In this document: piece by piece, positions 35,910 to 44,901 of the stretch
How the letters are laid out: each line of letters opens with the position of its first letter
How positions within the stretch are numbered: the first letter of the stretch is position 1
Source of the DNA: Bacillota bacterium
GTDB lineage: Bacteria; Bacillota_I; Bacilli_A; RF39; UBA660
Assembly (NCBI GenBank): GCA_003149915.1
Contig: QAMK01000033.1
Coordinates: 1-64,000 of the forward strand
Length of the DNA stretch: 64,000 bases
Direction: 5' to 3'
Position numbers and translations under genes: made by a program
Notes under the pieces: generated by a model
What the model saw: only the letters and a program-made list of their open reading frames with translations
Told to the model about the DNA's origin: nothing
Database searches by the model: none

Positions 35910-36683
35910 TTATTTGATTATATCATAATTATCTGTAGTTGTAACCTTGCTTTTTGTAATTTTTTCATCGTCACGTACTTTTCGCAAATCGACTCTAAAT
36001 TGAGTTGGTCCATCGATTCCAAAGTATCTTGTACATGTTACTAGAGAAATAATTTTATCATCTCCATTTACATCAACATCATAGTCGTATAAGCTGTTTT
36101 CTTTAGCTTGTTTGATGTAGGTTTCCGTTTCCTCTTTATTTTCTGTATAATACCCAGTGTCTCCTTCTTCTGTCACAAAACCAACTGCGTAAATTTTATA
36201 TAAAACGTTTTCTCCATTTAATGTCAATTGTACATATTGATTTTCCTTAGCAAAATCGTAATCTGTAAAACTCATCAATTGCTCAAATCTGGTATGTTCC
36301 GGATCTGCTATTAAAGGATTAGATGAAACATTTCGCAAGTTGTGACCGTAAACAACCATACGATTTTCTTCGCCTTCTGGTACATAAGTTGTCCATATAT
36401 AATCGGTTCCGCTCTCATAGATACTGATGCTTTCATATACAAGTGGATAATCGATATCTGTTCCTTGAACACGAATCCATCCGATTGGATATTGTGTTCC
36501 TAATGTGGTCTCATCAACTTGTGTTAAGCGATCTTCCACTTCATAGTATGGTGTGGTATTCGAGTATTCTTGATATAGTTTTGTTCCTTCCACCGCAAGT
36601 AGAATTACAACTGCTATCAAGAAGACTGCCATCACAATGATATTGACTTTATTATTGTTCTTTTTCTCTCTTTTCTTCTTCAT
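35910..36683 (-). CDS. Class-B-like sortase
   Basis: 257 residues. A basic N-terminus and TM anchor (about 14-32) are followed by the sortase barrel: IGWIRVQGTDIDYPLV, the catalytic His in VVYGHNLRN, the catalytic Cys in ISLVTCTRYFG, and the Arg in TQFRVDLRKV. The triad is complete. Sortases join sorting-signal proteins to the wall or polymerise pilins. No LPxTG-type C-terminal signal is visible in any protein of this window, so its substrate is unclear. Confidence 0.88.
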   Translation of the reverse strand: MKKKREKKNNNKVNIIVMAVFLIAVVILLAVEGTKLYQEYSNTTPYYEVEDRLTQVDETTLGTQYPIGWIRVQGTDIDYPLVYESISIYESGTDYIWTTYVPEGEENRMVVYGHNLRNVSSNPLIADPEHTRFEQLMSFTDYDFAKENQYVQLTLNGENVLYKIYAVGFVTEEGDTGYYTENKEETETYIKQAKENSLYDYDVDVNGDDKIISLVTCTRYFGIDGPTQFRVDLRKVRDDEKITKSKVTTTDNYDIIK

Positions 36684-36696
36684 ATTTACACCTCTC

Positions 36697-38538
36697 TTAT
36701 TTTAAATAGTATGGGCTGTTTACAGTACCATTACCGCTGCTGATTATGGCGGCTTTTGATAAATAAATTTTAGCTTTTACACCGTTACTTCGATATTCGT
36801 CAAATGATACCACGAAGCCATAACCATTGACTGCATTTACAACTGGAACAACTCCAGAGTACATCGTAATGTAATCTGCCAACCAATATTGAGTGATTTT
36901 AAAAAGCGGATCACTATTTGTTCCGGAGAACAAATCCGAACTATTTGGAATACTCACATAAGATGTAATGGTTGTGGTTTCCACCTCGTCATAATATGCA
37001 TCCGATAGTTCTTTAATCGTCCAATCATGACGAATTAAATATTGACTACTAATTTGTAATGCTACTTGTTGATCTAAAACATAACCTAAGTTGTATTGCA
37101 TTGTTGGATCTAATTTTGGATATTCTAATGTTTCGCCATAAGAAGCATAGATATCGTGATTTTCACTATCTCGGATAATTCCAGCGCTTGTTAATTCAAT
37201 ATTACCATCTTGATCAATACTAGTAATTCGCCATGAGTTGTTGGAATACATTACATATTCACCAATTAGTCTTGTATTCAACGCATCATTTTCTTTGCCA
37301 TATTCATAGTCATATAATTTATATGGTTCTGTATAGGAACCGATTCCACTTTGTACATATAACTCATCAGTATTTAGATTTACTACTGGTCTTACAGCAC
37401 CCAGATTATCTTGTTCATAATCCATCGGATTTCCTCTAAATGATGCCCAGACGTTTGTATCTGTTCCCGTATGGTTCGTAAACCAAAATCCAACCATATT
37501 GAGTAAGTATGATTCGCCATTGGCATCCAAACTATTTTTATAATCCGTTGCAGATAGCATTCCAACTGGCGCAGGAACACTCAACTCATTACATGTCGGA
37601 TTATTGATATCCGTTACAGTATCAATACAGAATGTACTATCTTGTTTGATGTAGTCTTTATTATGAATCGCATTATAAAAGACATTATTCAGCCAACGCT
37701 TGACATTAGATTCATCATAAGAAGAAGCACCATATATTAGATTCGCCGCACTGTCTTCTAGGACAATTTTAATCGTTCCGTCATCGTTGATACCAACGAT
37801 TCGCCATAACATTCCAGAAAACTGTAAATAGTTATTTACGTCGAATCCTTTGTACGTATTGGTATCATCAGTATTGGCTTTTACCAAATCCGTTAAATTA
37901 CTTACGACTGTTACATCTCTCGTTACTTCACTCCTATTTCGCATCTTATCATATGCAACATAAGTAACTTTGTAAGTGCCGATTGCTTGGGTATTTACTT
38001 TACTCGTGTCGATTGTAACAGATGAAATATCCATTTCTCCATCTTTGTTATCGATTACACTCTTAACTCCAGGATCTTCGTAAGTGCCATTGAAATATAC
38101 CAGTACAGGACTTTCTCCTTCTAGGGTGATTTCTGGCCCTTCGTGATCGGTACTAGATTTGTAGAATCCACATTCCAAATACGTATAATACTTGTAGTCG
38201 TCGCCTTCTTTAAATACTCTTACCCAAGAATTATCAAACGAACAAATTCTTTTCGTATTCGGAATAAATAACGTTTCTGATAGCATTCCATTGTCGTATG
38301 CATCTTGCAATGTCATCGTCCGATAATCACCATCGTTCTTTGGTAAGTAACCTGGATTTCGGTCATAGTATTCTTGGATGGCATTGGTAAACTTTTTCTC
38401 ATTTCCTTTAAATTCAATCCAAGGTCCAATTACAAAGATGTAAAGAAGTACAAGTACTAGTATGGCTGCTAGAATAATACTAGCAATGATAATTTGACGT
38501 TTGTATTTTTCTATCAAATCTCTAAGTCGTACTTTCAT
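36697..38538 (-). CDS. Surface protein with Ig-like domain and two WRI modules
   Basis: 613 residues. N-terminal TM (about 15-37); a pilin-like head (NAIQEYYDRNPGYLP); then a DUF5011-type Ig-like domain (about 132-215, YVAYDKMRNRSEVTRDVTVV). Two tandem WRI modules follow (QFSGMLWRIVGINDDGTI and MYSNNSWRITSIDQDGNI), closing with RPVV..SGIGSYTEPYKL and SSGNGTVNSPYYLK. It shares this architecture with the 372-residue protein. It overlaps the upstream 535-residue gene by 17 bases. Probably an extracellular structural or adhesive component. Confidence 0.75.
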   Translation of the reverse strand: MKVRLRDLIEKYKRQIIIASIILAAILVLVLLYIFVIGPWIEFKGNEKKFTNAIQEYYDRNPGYLPKNDGDYRTMTLQDAYDNGMLSETLFIPNTKRICSFDNSWVRVFKEGDDYKYYTYLECGFYKSSTDHEGPEITLEGESPVLVYFNGTYEDPGVKSVIDNKDGEMDISSVTIDTSKVNTQAIGTYKVTYVAYDKMRNRSEVTRDVTVVSNLTDLVKANTDDTNTYKGFDVNNYLQFSGMLWRIVGINDDGTIKIVLEDSAANLIYGASSYDESNVKRWLNNVFYNAIHNKDYIKQDSTFCIDTVTDINNPTCNELSVPAPVGMLSATDYKNSLDANGESYLLNMVGFWFTNHTGTDTNVWASFRGNPMDYEQDNLGAVRPVVNLNTDELYVQSGIGSYTEPYKLYDYEYGKENDALNTRLIGEYVMYSNNSWRITSIDQDGNIELTSAGIIRDSENHDIYASYGETLEYPKLDPTMQYNLGYVLDQQVALQISSQYLIRHDWTIKELSDAYYDEVETTTITSYVSIPNSSDLFSGTNSDPLFKITQYWLADYITMYSGVVPVVNAVNGYGFVVSFDEYRSNGVKAKIYLSKAAIISSGNGTVNSPYYLK

Positions 38539-40129
38539 CTATCTCACTTTCCTTTCCTTCACTCTTTAGTACATAGTGATATAGTTTATCTCTTACTACG
38601 AATTGGAATTCAATTTCGGTTGCATTCTCCAGTTCTGCAGGTACTACTAAATATAAGAAGTTACCACGATAGTTTCTAGTTACAGCTGATTTTATAGTTG
38701 TCGTCTTCGTCGTATCTCCTACTTTATAGACTAATTTCCCTTGTCGGGTGATAAAGTTACTAAATAATAATCCTGTACTGTAGTTCGATGTGTATGGAAT
38801 ATACATGATTTTGTTGCTTCCAGCAAATGACGATGCTAATAATTCACGATAATATACACCGCATTCTTTAGCGGAAGCGCAGCCTTCATAGTAATAACCA
38901 CTTTGATCAACTAATTGATATGCTGTCAAGTTAAATATCGCTTGTGTGTCATCATAGAACGGAATTGTCATTTCTTCACCAATATATTTCGTATCCGTTT
39001 CTTGATAGTTTGTTAAATCAATCGGGTTGATTTTGACTTTTCGATCATAGACAGAATTGGCATTTTGAACTTCTTCATAATACAATGTATAGTTGCTTCC
39101 CAAATCTTCATTTTTAATTTCATAGATTAAAAGAAATGTATATACTTTTTGGTACTCTAACAAATCATTTTTATAAGTCGTACCTAAATCTCTAAATTCA
39201 TCACTTTTGGAAGTGGATGGAACATAACGATTTCGATCGGTTACCAAAGACCATCTCTCATAATCGAATGTAATTGGTGATTTACTTGCCACATTTTCAA
39301 TATCTAAACTTACGATAATATATTTGTTTGTTGTACTAATTAAGTTACCGGCATAATCCTTATCCGTAAAATATACATTATTTACTTTAAAACGATATGA
39401 GTTCGCTTTGAAATATTCATTTTGAGCATAGACGCGGTTTGTAACAAATACGTATGTATAGCCTTGCCACAATCCAAACGCAATAAAAGCAATCAAAAGC
39501 ACATTGATTAACTTTTGATGCTCACCATAAAAATATTTTAGTTCTCTTAGCTTTCCTTTGATAAATCGTAATGTTGCATGATAGTCAAATTCGACATCCA
39601 ATTCAACTTCTTCATCATCACCTGCTTCAGCAATAAATTCACGGTCTTCATTGAATCCGAATTTTTTTAAATCTAGTCCAATACTTCTGATTAGTAAGAA
39701 AAACAGAAAAATGTACTGTAAGACCATTGTAATTAATGTAAAATCATGCAGAGCTCTAATTTGGGCAACGTCTCCCAAGGTACTTGCTGTATCAAAATAG
39801 TTTTTAGTAAGAAGCATTATCGTTAATGTAAAGCCGTATTGAGCAATTACTAAAAAGTAAAAAATAACAGGTTTTTTCTTATAATACAATAGATAAATTA
39901 AGACACCTGAAATGATTATAATAGCAACTAATGCCAAAATCGTCGGTGTCGATACGTACGTTAAAACAGAATTTACGGTTTCATTATATATCATCAACTG
40001 TTGGTATTCTTCAATCATCGAATACAAACCATTTGTTTGATACAGTACAAAGCATCCCAATAAGAAAAGGATGATGTGAATCATTTTAAAGTGCTTAATT
40101 AAAAACGCATACGGTTTTCTAAGTATCAC
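38522..40129 (-). CDS. Polytopic membrane protein heading the block, unknown
   Basis: 535 residues; GTG start with GGGAGGG upstream. About five TM helices lie in the first 150 residues (17-34, 60-82, 88-108, 134-152) and one near 210-228. A cytosolic acidic stretch (EAGDDEEVELDVEF) lies between, and a C-terminal beta-rich extracytoplasmic domain resembles DUF4352 (VNNVYFTDKDYAGNL, IIVSLDIENVA). It is the first gene after the block promoter. A membrane scaffold is plausible; no known Tad or VirB component matches. Confidence 0.7.
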   Translation of the reverse strand: MILRKPYAFLIKHFKMIHIILFLLGCFVLYQTNGLYSMIEEYQQLMIYNETVNSVLTYVSTPTILALVAIIIISGVLIYLLYYKKKPVIFYFLVIAQYGFTLTIMLLTKNYFDTASTLGDVAQIRALHDFTLITMVLQYIFLFFLLIRSIGLDLKKFGFNEDREFIAEAGDDEEVELDVEFDYHATLRFIKGKLRELKYFYGEHQKLINVLLIAFIAFGLWQGYTYVFVTNRVYAQNEYFKANSYRFKVNNVYFTDKDYAGNLISTTNKYIIVSLDIENVASKSPITFDYERWSLVTDRNRYVPSTSKSDEFRDLGTTYKNDLLEYQKVYTFLLIYEIKNEDLGSNYTLYYEEVQNANSVYDRKVKINPIDLTNYQETDTKYIGEEMTIPFYDDTQAIFNLTAYQLVDQSGYYYEGCASAKECGVYYRELLASSFAGSNKIMYIPYTSNYSTGLLFSNFITRQGKLVYKVGDTTKTTTIKSAVTRNYRGNFLYLVVPAELENATEIEFQFVVRDKLYHYVLKSEGKESEIDESTT

Positions 40130-40157
40130 AAGTATCCCTCCCTATTCTCTATTTTGT

Positions 40158-40186
40158 CATATAATAAGTATATCCTAACTTTTCAA
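40158..40186 (-). promoter_or_regulatory. Promoter of the secretion/pilus block
   Basis: TTGAAA (40181-40186), 17-bp spacer, TATATG (40158-40163), followed by GGGAGGG before the GTG at 40129. It lies just beyond the trmL terminator. Confidence 0.55.
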
Positions 40187-40206
40187 AAAAATAAAGAGGT
40201 ATTCTG

Positions 40207-40240
40207 CCAAATTAAAAAAGTAACAACATGTGTTACTTTT
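40207..40240 (-). terminator. trmL terminator
   Basis: Stem AAAAAGTAACA/TGTTACTTTTT around a short loop, 5-10 bases past the trmL stop. It separates trmL from the block. Confidence 0.85.
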
Positions 40241-40244
40241 TATA

Positions 40245-40769
40245 TTAGTTGTGAGTTTCTTTTCCTGTCATAATATAATCTTTATCCTTATGTGGCTCTT
40301 CTCTTAGTAAATCACGGTAATCTTGTTGCCTCAATACTTCGTACGTTACAATTGCCACACAATTTGAAAGATTTAATGCTCGGACGTGATCCGTCATTGG
40401 TATTCTCATACAATGTTCCAAATCTTCTTTCAGAATTTCTCTTGGAATACCGGTGGATTCTTTGCCAAAAATCAAATAGATTTCTTCGTCTTTATTACTG
40501 TAATCAAAACTCGTATGAGGTTTATGTCCGTATCTCGTAAAATAGTAATAAGTGCCAGGGTTCTTTTGTTTAAACGTTTCAAAATCCGGATAGACATGAT
40601 AATCTAAATGTTCGATGTAATTGACGGCACTTCTCTTTAAATGCGCATCATCTAATTTGAACCCTAAGGGCTCGATTAGATGAAGACGTGAATTTGTCGC
40701 TACACAAGTACGCATGATATTTCCTGTATTTTGAGGAATTTCTGGTTCATAGAGAACGATGTTAATCAC
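40245..40769 (-). CDS. trmL: tRNA (cytidine/uridine-34 2'-O) methyltransferase TrmL
   Basis: About 174 residues, a SPOUT enzyme. I prefer GTG 40769, giving MINIVLYEPEIPQNTGNI, over the in-frame GTG at 40778; the family begins at this point. Knot signatures LIFGKESTGIPREIL and MRIPMTDHVRALNLSNCVAI are intact. It methylates the wobble ribose of tRNA-Leu isoacceptors using SAM. It overlaps or abuts the thioredoxin-like gene upstream. Confidence 0.93.
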   Translation of the reverse strand: MINIVLYEPEIPQNTGNIMRTCVATNSRLHLIEPLGFKLDDAHLKRSAVNYIEHLDYHVYPDFETFKQKNPGTYYYFTRYGHKPHTSFDYSNKDEEIYLIFGKESTGIPREILKEDLEHCMRIPMTDHVRALNLSNCVAIVTYEVLRQQDYRDLLREEPHKDKDYIMTGKETHN

Positions 40770-41274
40770 GGTTGTCACTTCTTTCTAATACTTCTTTGAC
40801 TTGGTCGATCGTAAGGTTATCGCCTTTGTAGATTTCGGTGGCTTTCCCATTTTCAAAAACGACAAAGGCAGGAACGGAATCTAATGCTTCCGTTGTCATA
40901 TAATTGGTGTTAAATTCTTCGTAGAATGCATCTGTTTCGGTACTGATGTTCAAATAGATGACGTGATCTAATTTGCTCATTTCTTTTAGAGATGTCTCCA
41001 ATTCTTTTTGGAATGTACGACAGTTTTTATTTTCACTCGTACCAACATAGACGAATGCATGTGGGGACTCTAGCAGGTAGTTGTACAACTCTACGTCGTT
41101 TACTTCTTTTAAAGAAGAATCCATCACAGCAACACCAGACTCTACTAGTTCGCGGTAAGAATGATACCAATTTCTTACAAATACAGCTACTAAAATCGTC
41201 AAAACGCAAACGATAATTAACAAAATCCAGTTTTTTAGCAACTGCTTTTTATCTTTTTCTTTTTTCTTTAACAT
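40762..41274 (-). CDS. Membrane-anchored thioredoxin-fold protein without CxxC
   Basis: 170 residues: N-terminal TM helix (about 13-32), then a thioredoxin-like domain with FVYVGTSENKNCRTFQKEL, DHVIYLNIST, the cis-Pro region SVPAFVVFENG, and a closing helix. The active-site position is SENKNC, so only one Cys remains. It cannot be a conventional disulfide oxidoreductase. It may be a bacteriocin-accessory-like or chaperone variant. It lies next to the Cys-rich secretion block, which may or may not be meaningful. Confidence 0.75.
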   Translation of the reverse strand: MLKKKEKDKKQLLKNWILLIIVCVLTILVAVFVRNWYHSYRELVESGVAVMDSSLKEVNDVELYNYLLESPHAFVYVGTSENKNCRTFQKELETSLKEMSKLDHVIYLNISTETDAFYEEFNTNYMTTEALDSVPAFVVFENGKATEIYKGDNLTIDQVKEVLERSDNRD

Positions 41275-41305
41275 GACGCATCACCTTACATTTATTTTAT
41301 CATAT

Positions 41306-43522
41306 TTAGGGATGAAGTAAAATCTTTTTCAAACGATTCACAATTTTCTTAGCCGTTTCACCGTCTTCTTCTAGTAAGTCAATTCGAAATGATCGAATCT
41401 TACCAAGCCACTTGGATACTTGGTCGATTTCATCTTTTACTTTACTGTGATATAAAATCATGGCATCTTTGTGAAACTCTAAGGGATAACAAGCATGATT
41501 ACGGTCTTCTAATTCGTACTTTTTCTTACGGTCTACTTCGCTAAAGTCATTTTTTATCATCATCAATTCGGTTCTACCGTAGACAAGTAACTCTACTGCT
41601 GGTAAGATGCCATAAACATCGTAATATGTCTCTAGAAGTGTTTCTATTTCACCATCCGTTAGTTCCACAGATAAACCTACAAGATTCGCCTTTTTTAGAT
41701 ATTGATGGACCGTTTCATGATTGTATGCATTTAACGAGTAATCAGTAATCATCTCTTTTGGGTTGTTCGTAAATCCACCTAGTTCACCTATCACTACTCG
41801 TTCTTTTTCTTGATAATTTGGATGTACTTTTGGATATCGGTAGTACACATCATTTCTTTCTCGGTACTTCTGGTACAATTTTTCATCTGTTACATACACT
41901 CTGTCTGGTTCTAACGATAAAACTGCTTCTAATTGTTCTTTGCTTTTTACTGAAACACTAATCGTCGGTTCAATATTCGTAACCATTTTGGATGTCCGTT
42001 TTGGCAAATGCCAGTTTAGTGACACAGTTTTCGTTTTTGTCTCTTGTCTTTCTAGTTCATCGATTGCTTTTCTTCGTACATCGTTTAAGTTTCCAATTGG
42101 AATAAATGCATTGGGAGAAGAATTCACGTGAATTTCTGTAGCAACGTAGGAAGTACCTCCTAACTTCTCCATCTGGTATGCGATTCGTTCTTTCGTGACA
42201 GGCGCTGTTTTCGCTTTTTCTACGATATAGGAACTTGCCATAGCAGTATGCGTGCCATCGCTCACTGTTACCTTTAGTGGTTTCCCAATGATTGCTTCGA
42301 CAGTAATTTGAATGGCTTGTTTTCTTTCTGGAACTTCTTTCATCTCTTTTTCTAACTTAGCATTGTAAGTTTTTCGTACCTGGCCTGTCTCGGTTAGATT
42401 TACTTTGTTATCGACTTCTACGATAGACCCGGTTTTTCCTTCTCTTACTAAGAGACCATTTTGATAAATTTTATTGGCCACCATACCCGTGCCATTTGCA
42501 AACCGAATGCCATCTTCTTGATACAAATCTTCCGTCAATAAAATTTGAATTTTATCTTTTGTCACCTTTGTAACTTTTCCTAACTCACTACCTAAGTGGT
42601 TGGGAGAGTTGGGATTCATCAAATTTCTTTTGCTATCTTTAAAAAAGTGTCCGAGTGTGAATTCACGGTTGAAAAGAGATTTTAAATTGTTCTCTTCTGT
42701 TGTACTCAGCAAGTACTCTTTCTGATTATAATAAGCATCGATTGCGGTACGATACAACTTTGTTACATAACCAACGTACGTGGCATTTTTCATCCGTCCT
42801 TCGATTTTGAAGCTGCTAATTTTATCTAAGTCTAAAATTTCTTTTAGTTTTGGTAACGTCATCAATTCCTTTGGGCTTAATAAGTATGAACCTTCCTTTT
42901 TTTGAACCGTACCATCTACTTTCAAACGGTACGGAAGACGACACATTCCAGCACATTCACCACGATTTCCACTTCTATTTAATACCAAACTGCTAAATAG
43001 ACATTGTCCGGAATAAGAAACACACAACGCGCCATGAACGAATACTTCTAATTCCAAATCTTTGTCAAGAGAGGCAATCTCTTCTTTTGTCATCTCTCTT
43101 GCTAAAACGGCACGTTTGATTCCTAATTCTTTTAGTTCTTGCAATGCTTCTTCATTCGTCGTATGCATTTGCGTAGATGCGTGTAGTTCCAAATCTTTCA
43201 AATACTTCCTTGCCAAGCGAATCAGTCCGATATCTTGAATGATGACGGCATCGACACCGATCTCATACAAAAATTTTAATTCTTGCAATGCTTCTTCTAA
43301 TTCTGTATCATGAATCAAAGTATTGACTGTCACATACAGTCTTGCCCCATGGGTGTGACATACTTGAATCGCTTCTTTTAATTCTTGCTCATCAAAGTTG
43401 TGGGCAAACTTTCTTGCTCCAAATTTTTTACCACCGATATAGACGGCATCGGCTCCGTTGTTTACTGCTGCTAGGAGAGAATCCATATCCCCAGCTGGTG
43501 CTAATAACTCAACTCGTTTCAT
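41306..43522 (-). CDS. Peptidase U32 family protein (RlhA-like)
   Basis: 738 residues. The N-terminal U32 TIM-barrel-like domain begins VELLAPAGDMDSLLAAVNNGADAVYIGG. The family signature ELEVFVHGALCVSYSGQCLFSS leads to the Cys cluster NRGECAGMCRLPY. A beta-rich middle and a C-terminal DUF3656-type region follow. In E. coli RlhA of this family hydroxylates a 23S rRNA cytidine; other members act on tRNA. Peptidase activity is questionable. Full length for the fused Bacillota type. Confidence 0.88.
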   Translation of the reverse strand: MKRVELLAPAGDMDSLLAAVNNGADAVYIGGKKFGARKFAHNFDEQELKEAIQVCHTHGARLYVTVNTLIHDTELEEALQELKFLYEIGVDAVIIQDIGLIRLARKYLKDLELHASTQMHTTNEEALQELKELGIKRAVLAREMTKEEIASLDKDLELEVFVHGALCVSYSGQCLFSSLVLNRSGNRGECAGMCRLPYRLKVDGTVQKKEGSYLLSPKELMTLPKLKEILDLDKISSFKIEGRMKNATYVGYVTKLYRTAIDAYYNQKEYLLSTTEENNLKSLFNREFTLGHFFKDSKRNLMNPNSPNHLGSELGKVTKVTKDKIQILLTEDLYQEDGIRFANGTGMVANKIYQNGLLVREGKTGSIVEVDNKVNLTETGQVRKTYNAKLEKEMKEVPERKQAIQITVEAIIGKPLKVTVSDGTHTAMASSYIVEKAKTAPVTKERIAYQMEKLGGTSYVATEIHVNSSPNAFIPIGNLNDVRRKAIDELERQETKTKTVSLNWHLPKRTSKMVTNIEPTISVSVKSKEQLEAVLSLEPDRVYVTDEKLYQKYRERNDVYYRYPKVHPNYQEKERVVIGELGGFTNNPKEMITDYSLNAYNHETVHQYLKKANLVGLSVELTDGEIETLLETYYDVYGILPAVELLVYGRTELMMIKNDFSEVDRKKKYELEDRNHACYPLEFHKDAMILYHSKVKDEIDQVSKWLGKIRSFRIDLLEEDGETAKKIVNRLKKILLHP

Positions 43523-43546
43523 AATATCACCAACTGTATTATATCA

Positions 43547-43777
43547 TTAAGACAAGTGAATTAAAATAACATCATCGCCAATTTTTTTGATGTTTGACCA
43601 AGAAAGTTCCATAAATTCGGTCTTACTAAAGAGTCCTCGTTGGGGTTTACATGGAGATAATATTACCGATGAAATTCCTCCTGTCGAAGGATTGATTTTA
43701 ATATCGACGATGTGACCGATGTTTTTCCCATTCATCATATTGACCACATCTTTATTCTCTAAATCTGATAACTTCAT
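43547..43777 (-). CDS. ylmC: YlmC/YmxH family PRC-barrel protein
   Basis: 76 residues: KLSDLENKDVVNMMNGKNIGHIVDIKINPSTGGISSVIL is a clear PRC-barrel start, and WSNIKKIGDDVILI closes it. The YlmC/YmxH family is linked to sporulating Bacillota. In B. subtilis ylmC lies downstream of sigG, and sigG is 1.6 kb away here on the same strand. Confidence 0.87.
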   Translation of the reverse strand: MKLSDLENKDVVNMMNGKNIGHIVDIKINPSTGGISSVILSPCKPQRGLFSKTEFMELSWSNIKKIGDDVILIHLS

Positions 43778-43803
43778 TCTATCACCAGTTTATTGTATGA
43801 AAA

Positions 43804-43833
43804 AAGAGAATCCTTTATGAGTGATTCTCTTTC
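43804..43833 (-). terminator. Terminator of the 342-residue gene
   Basis: A 10-bp perfect stem AAAGAGAATC/GATTCTCTTT, overlapping the stop of the gene ending at 43815. An A/T-run follows. Confidence 0.8.
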
Positions 43834-44843
43834 CATAATCGATACTGAATTTGACTAGTTGCTGGTTGTAAGACTTCATTCCAATCTAAGTGGGATAGAC
43901 GTTTTAACAAATATTTGTCATTTTTTAAATCCTCTAGGTTGTCGCTCGTACCAAATTGTAAATTTGGAATGTCTGCCTCTTTTTCCGATAAAGCAAATTG
44001 ATACGGTCTACCCTCTAGCGTAAATGTAATTCGTTTTAATCCTTTGATGCTTTTTTCTTCTTCTATCAATTGAATGTTTTCTGGTAGTGCATCAATTTTT
44101 AACATACGATTAGATTCTAAGACACTCAGTAGTAAAACGATTCTTTCTAATGTTGCATCGTGTGTGGTATGATACTTTCCTGCGGTATCGATTGTAATGT
44201 CATAGGAATGGAATGTGGGATCTAGTGGCAGTTCCTCTACATTCCAATTCATCGCATCTAAATACGGTTTGAAATGTTCGCATAGTTCTTTTAGAGATTT
44301 CCTAGGGCCTTCTTGTTGCATCTCATATTGTGGATAAAATGCACTTGTCAGATTGTTAAAATAATCTTGTACTTCTTCTACGGTCGTCTCTTCATTCACT
44401 GGATAGCGCATGATAAAACCACTGTCGCTATAGTTGGGTGTATTTAGTTGCACTTGATTTTCGATTAGGAATGAGTCAAATTCCCACGATTCGGGATTGT
44501 TACTAATCGTACATAAAAATCTTCTTTTTTGAGAATCTATTTCAGTATCTTGACGATACCAAGACTGAACGAGTTCTCTGTTTTCTTTACTCAAAGAACC
44601 ATAGTCGATCCACATCCAAGCATAGCCTTCCCCGTACGAGTAGCAATTTTTTACACTTACATTCATTTTCTCTAACCCGATGACGTTATAACGATTCGCA
44701 CTGGTCATCAGAGTACGAATCTTTTTATCATATAGACATTGACAAGCTTCTAAAAGAGGACGTTCGATAATTTTACTCAAATCGTCACGACTTAGAAGTT
44801 CTACATAACTTTCACAAATTGGTTCAATTTCTGTTAATTTCAT
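43815..44843 (-). CDS. Hypothetical cytosolic protein
   Basis: 342 residues, no signal or TM. Aromatic- and acid-rich with motifs such as YGEGYAWMWIDYGSL, a central helical segment (TVEEVQDYFNNLTSAFYPQYE), and a C-terminal part with RITFTLEGRPYQFALSEKEADIPNL. AGAGGAGGG SD. It lies between ylmC and the Nudix gene. I do not recognise a family. Confidence 0.7.
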   Translation of the reverse strand: MKLTEIEPICESYVELLSRDDLSKIIERPLLEACQCLYDKKIRTLMTSANRYNVIGLEKMNVSVKNCYSYGEGYAWMWIDYGSLSKENRELVQSWYRQDTEIDSQKRRFLCTISNNPESWEFDSFLIENQVQLNTPNYSDSGFIMRYPVNEETTVEEVQDYFNNLTSAFYPQYEMQQEGPRKSLKELCEHFKPYLDAMNWNVEELPLDPTFHSYDITIDTAGKYHTTHDATLERIVLLLSVLESNRMLKIDALPENIQLIEEEKSIKGLKRITFTLEGRPYQFALSEKEADIPNLQFGTSDNLEDLKNDKYLLKRLSHLDWNEVLQPATSQIQYRLWKENHS

Positions 44844-44901
44844 ACTATCCCTCCTCTAGGGGGCTATTTTATCATATTTTGACCAATTTGTAAAACAGAT
44901 G

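Noticed and set aside
13696..40129. Integrative conjugative element or plasmid remnant
   Set aside because: No relaxase, integrase, replication gene or flanking repeats are visible, and the flanks are ordinary housekeeping genes. Codon and base use look like the neighbours.
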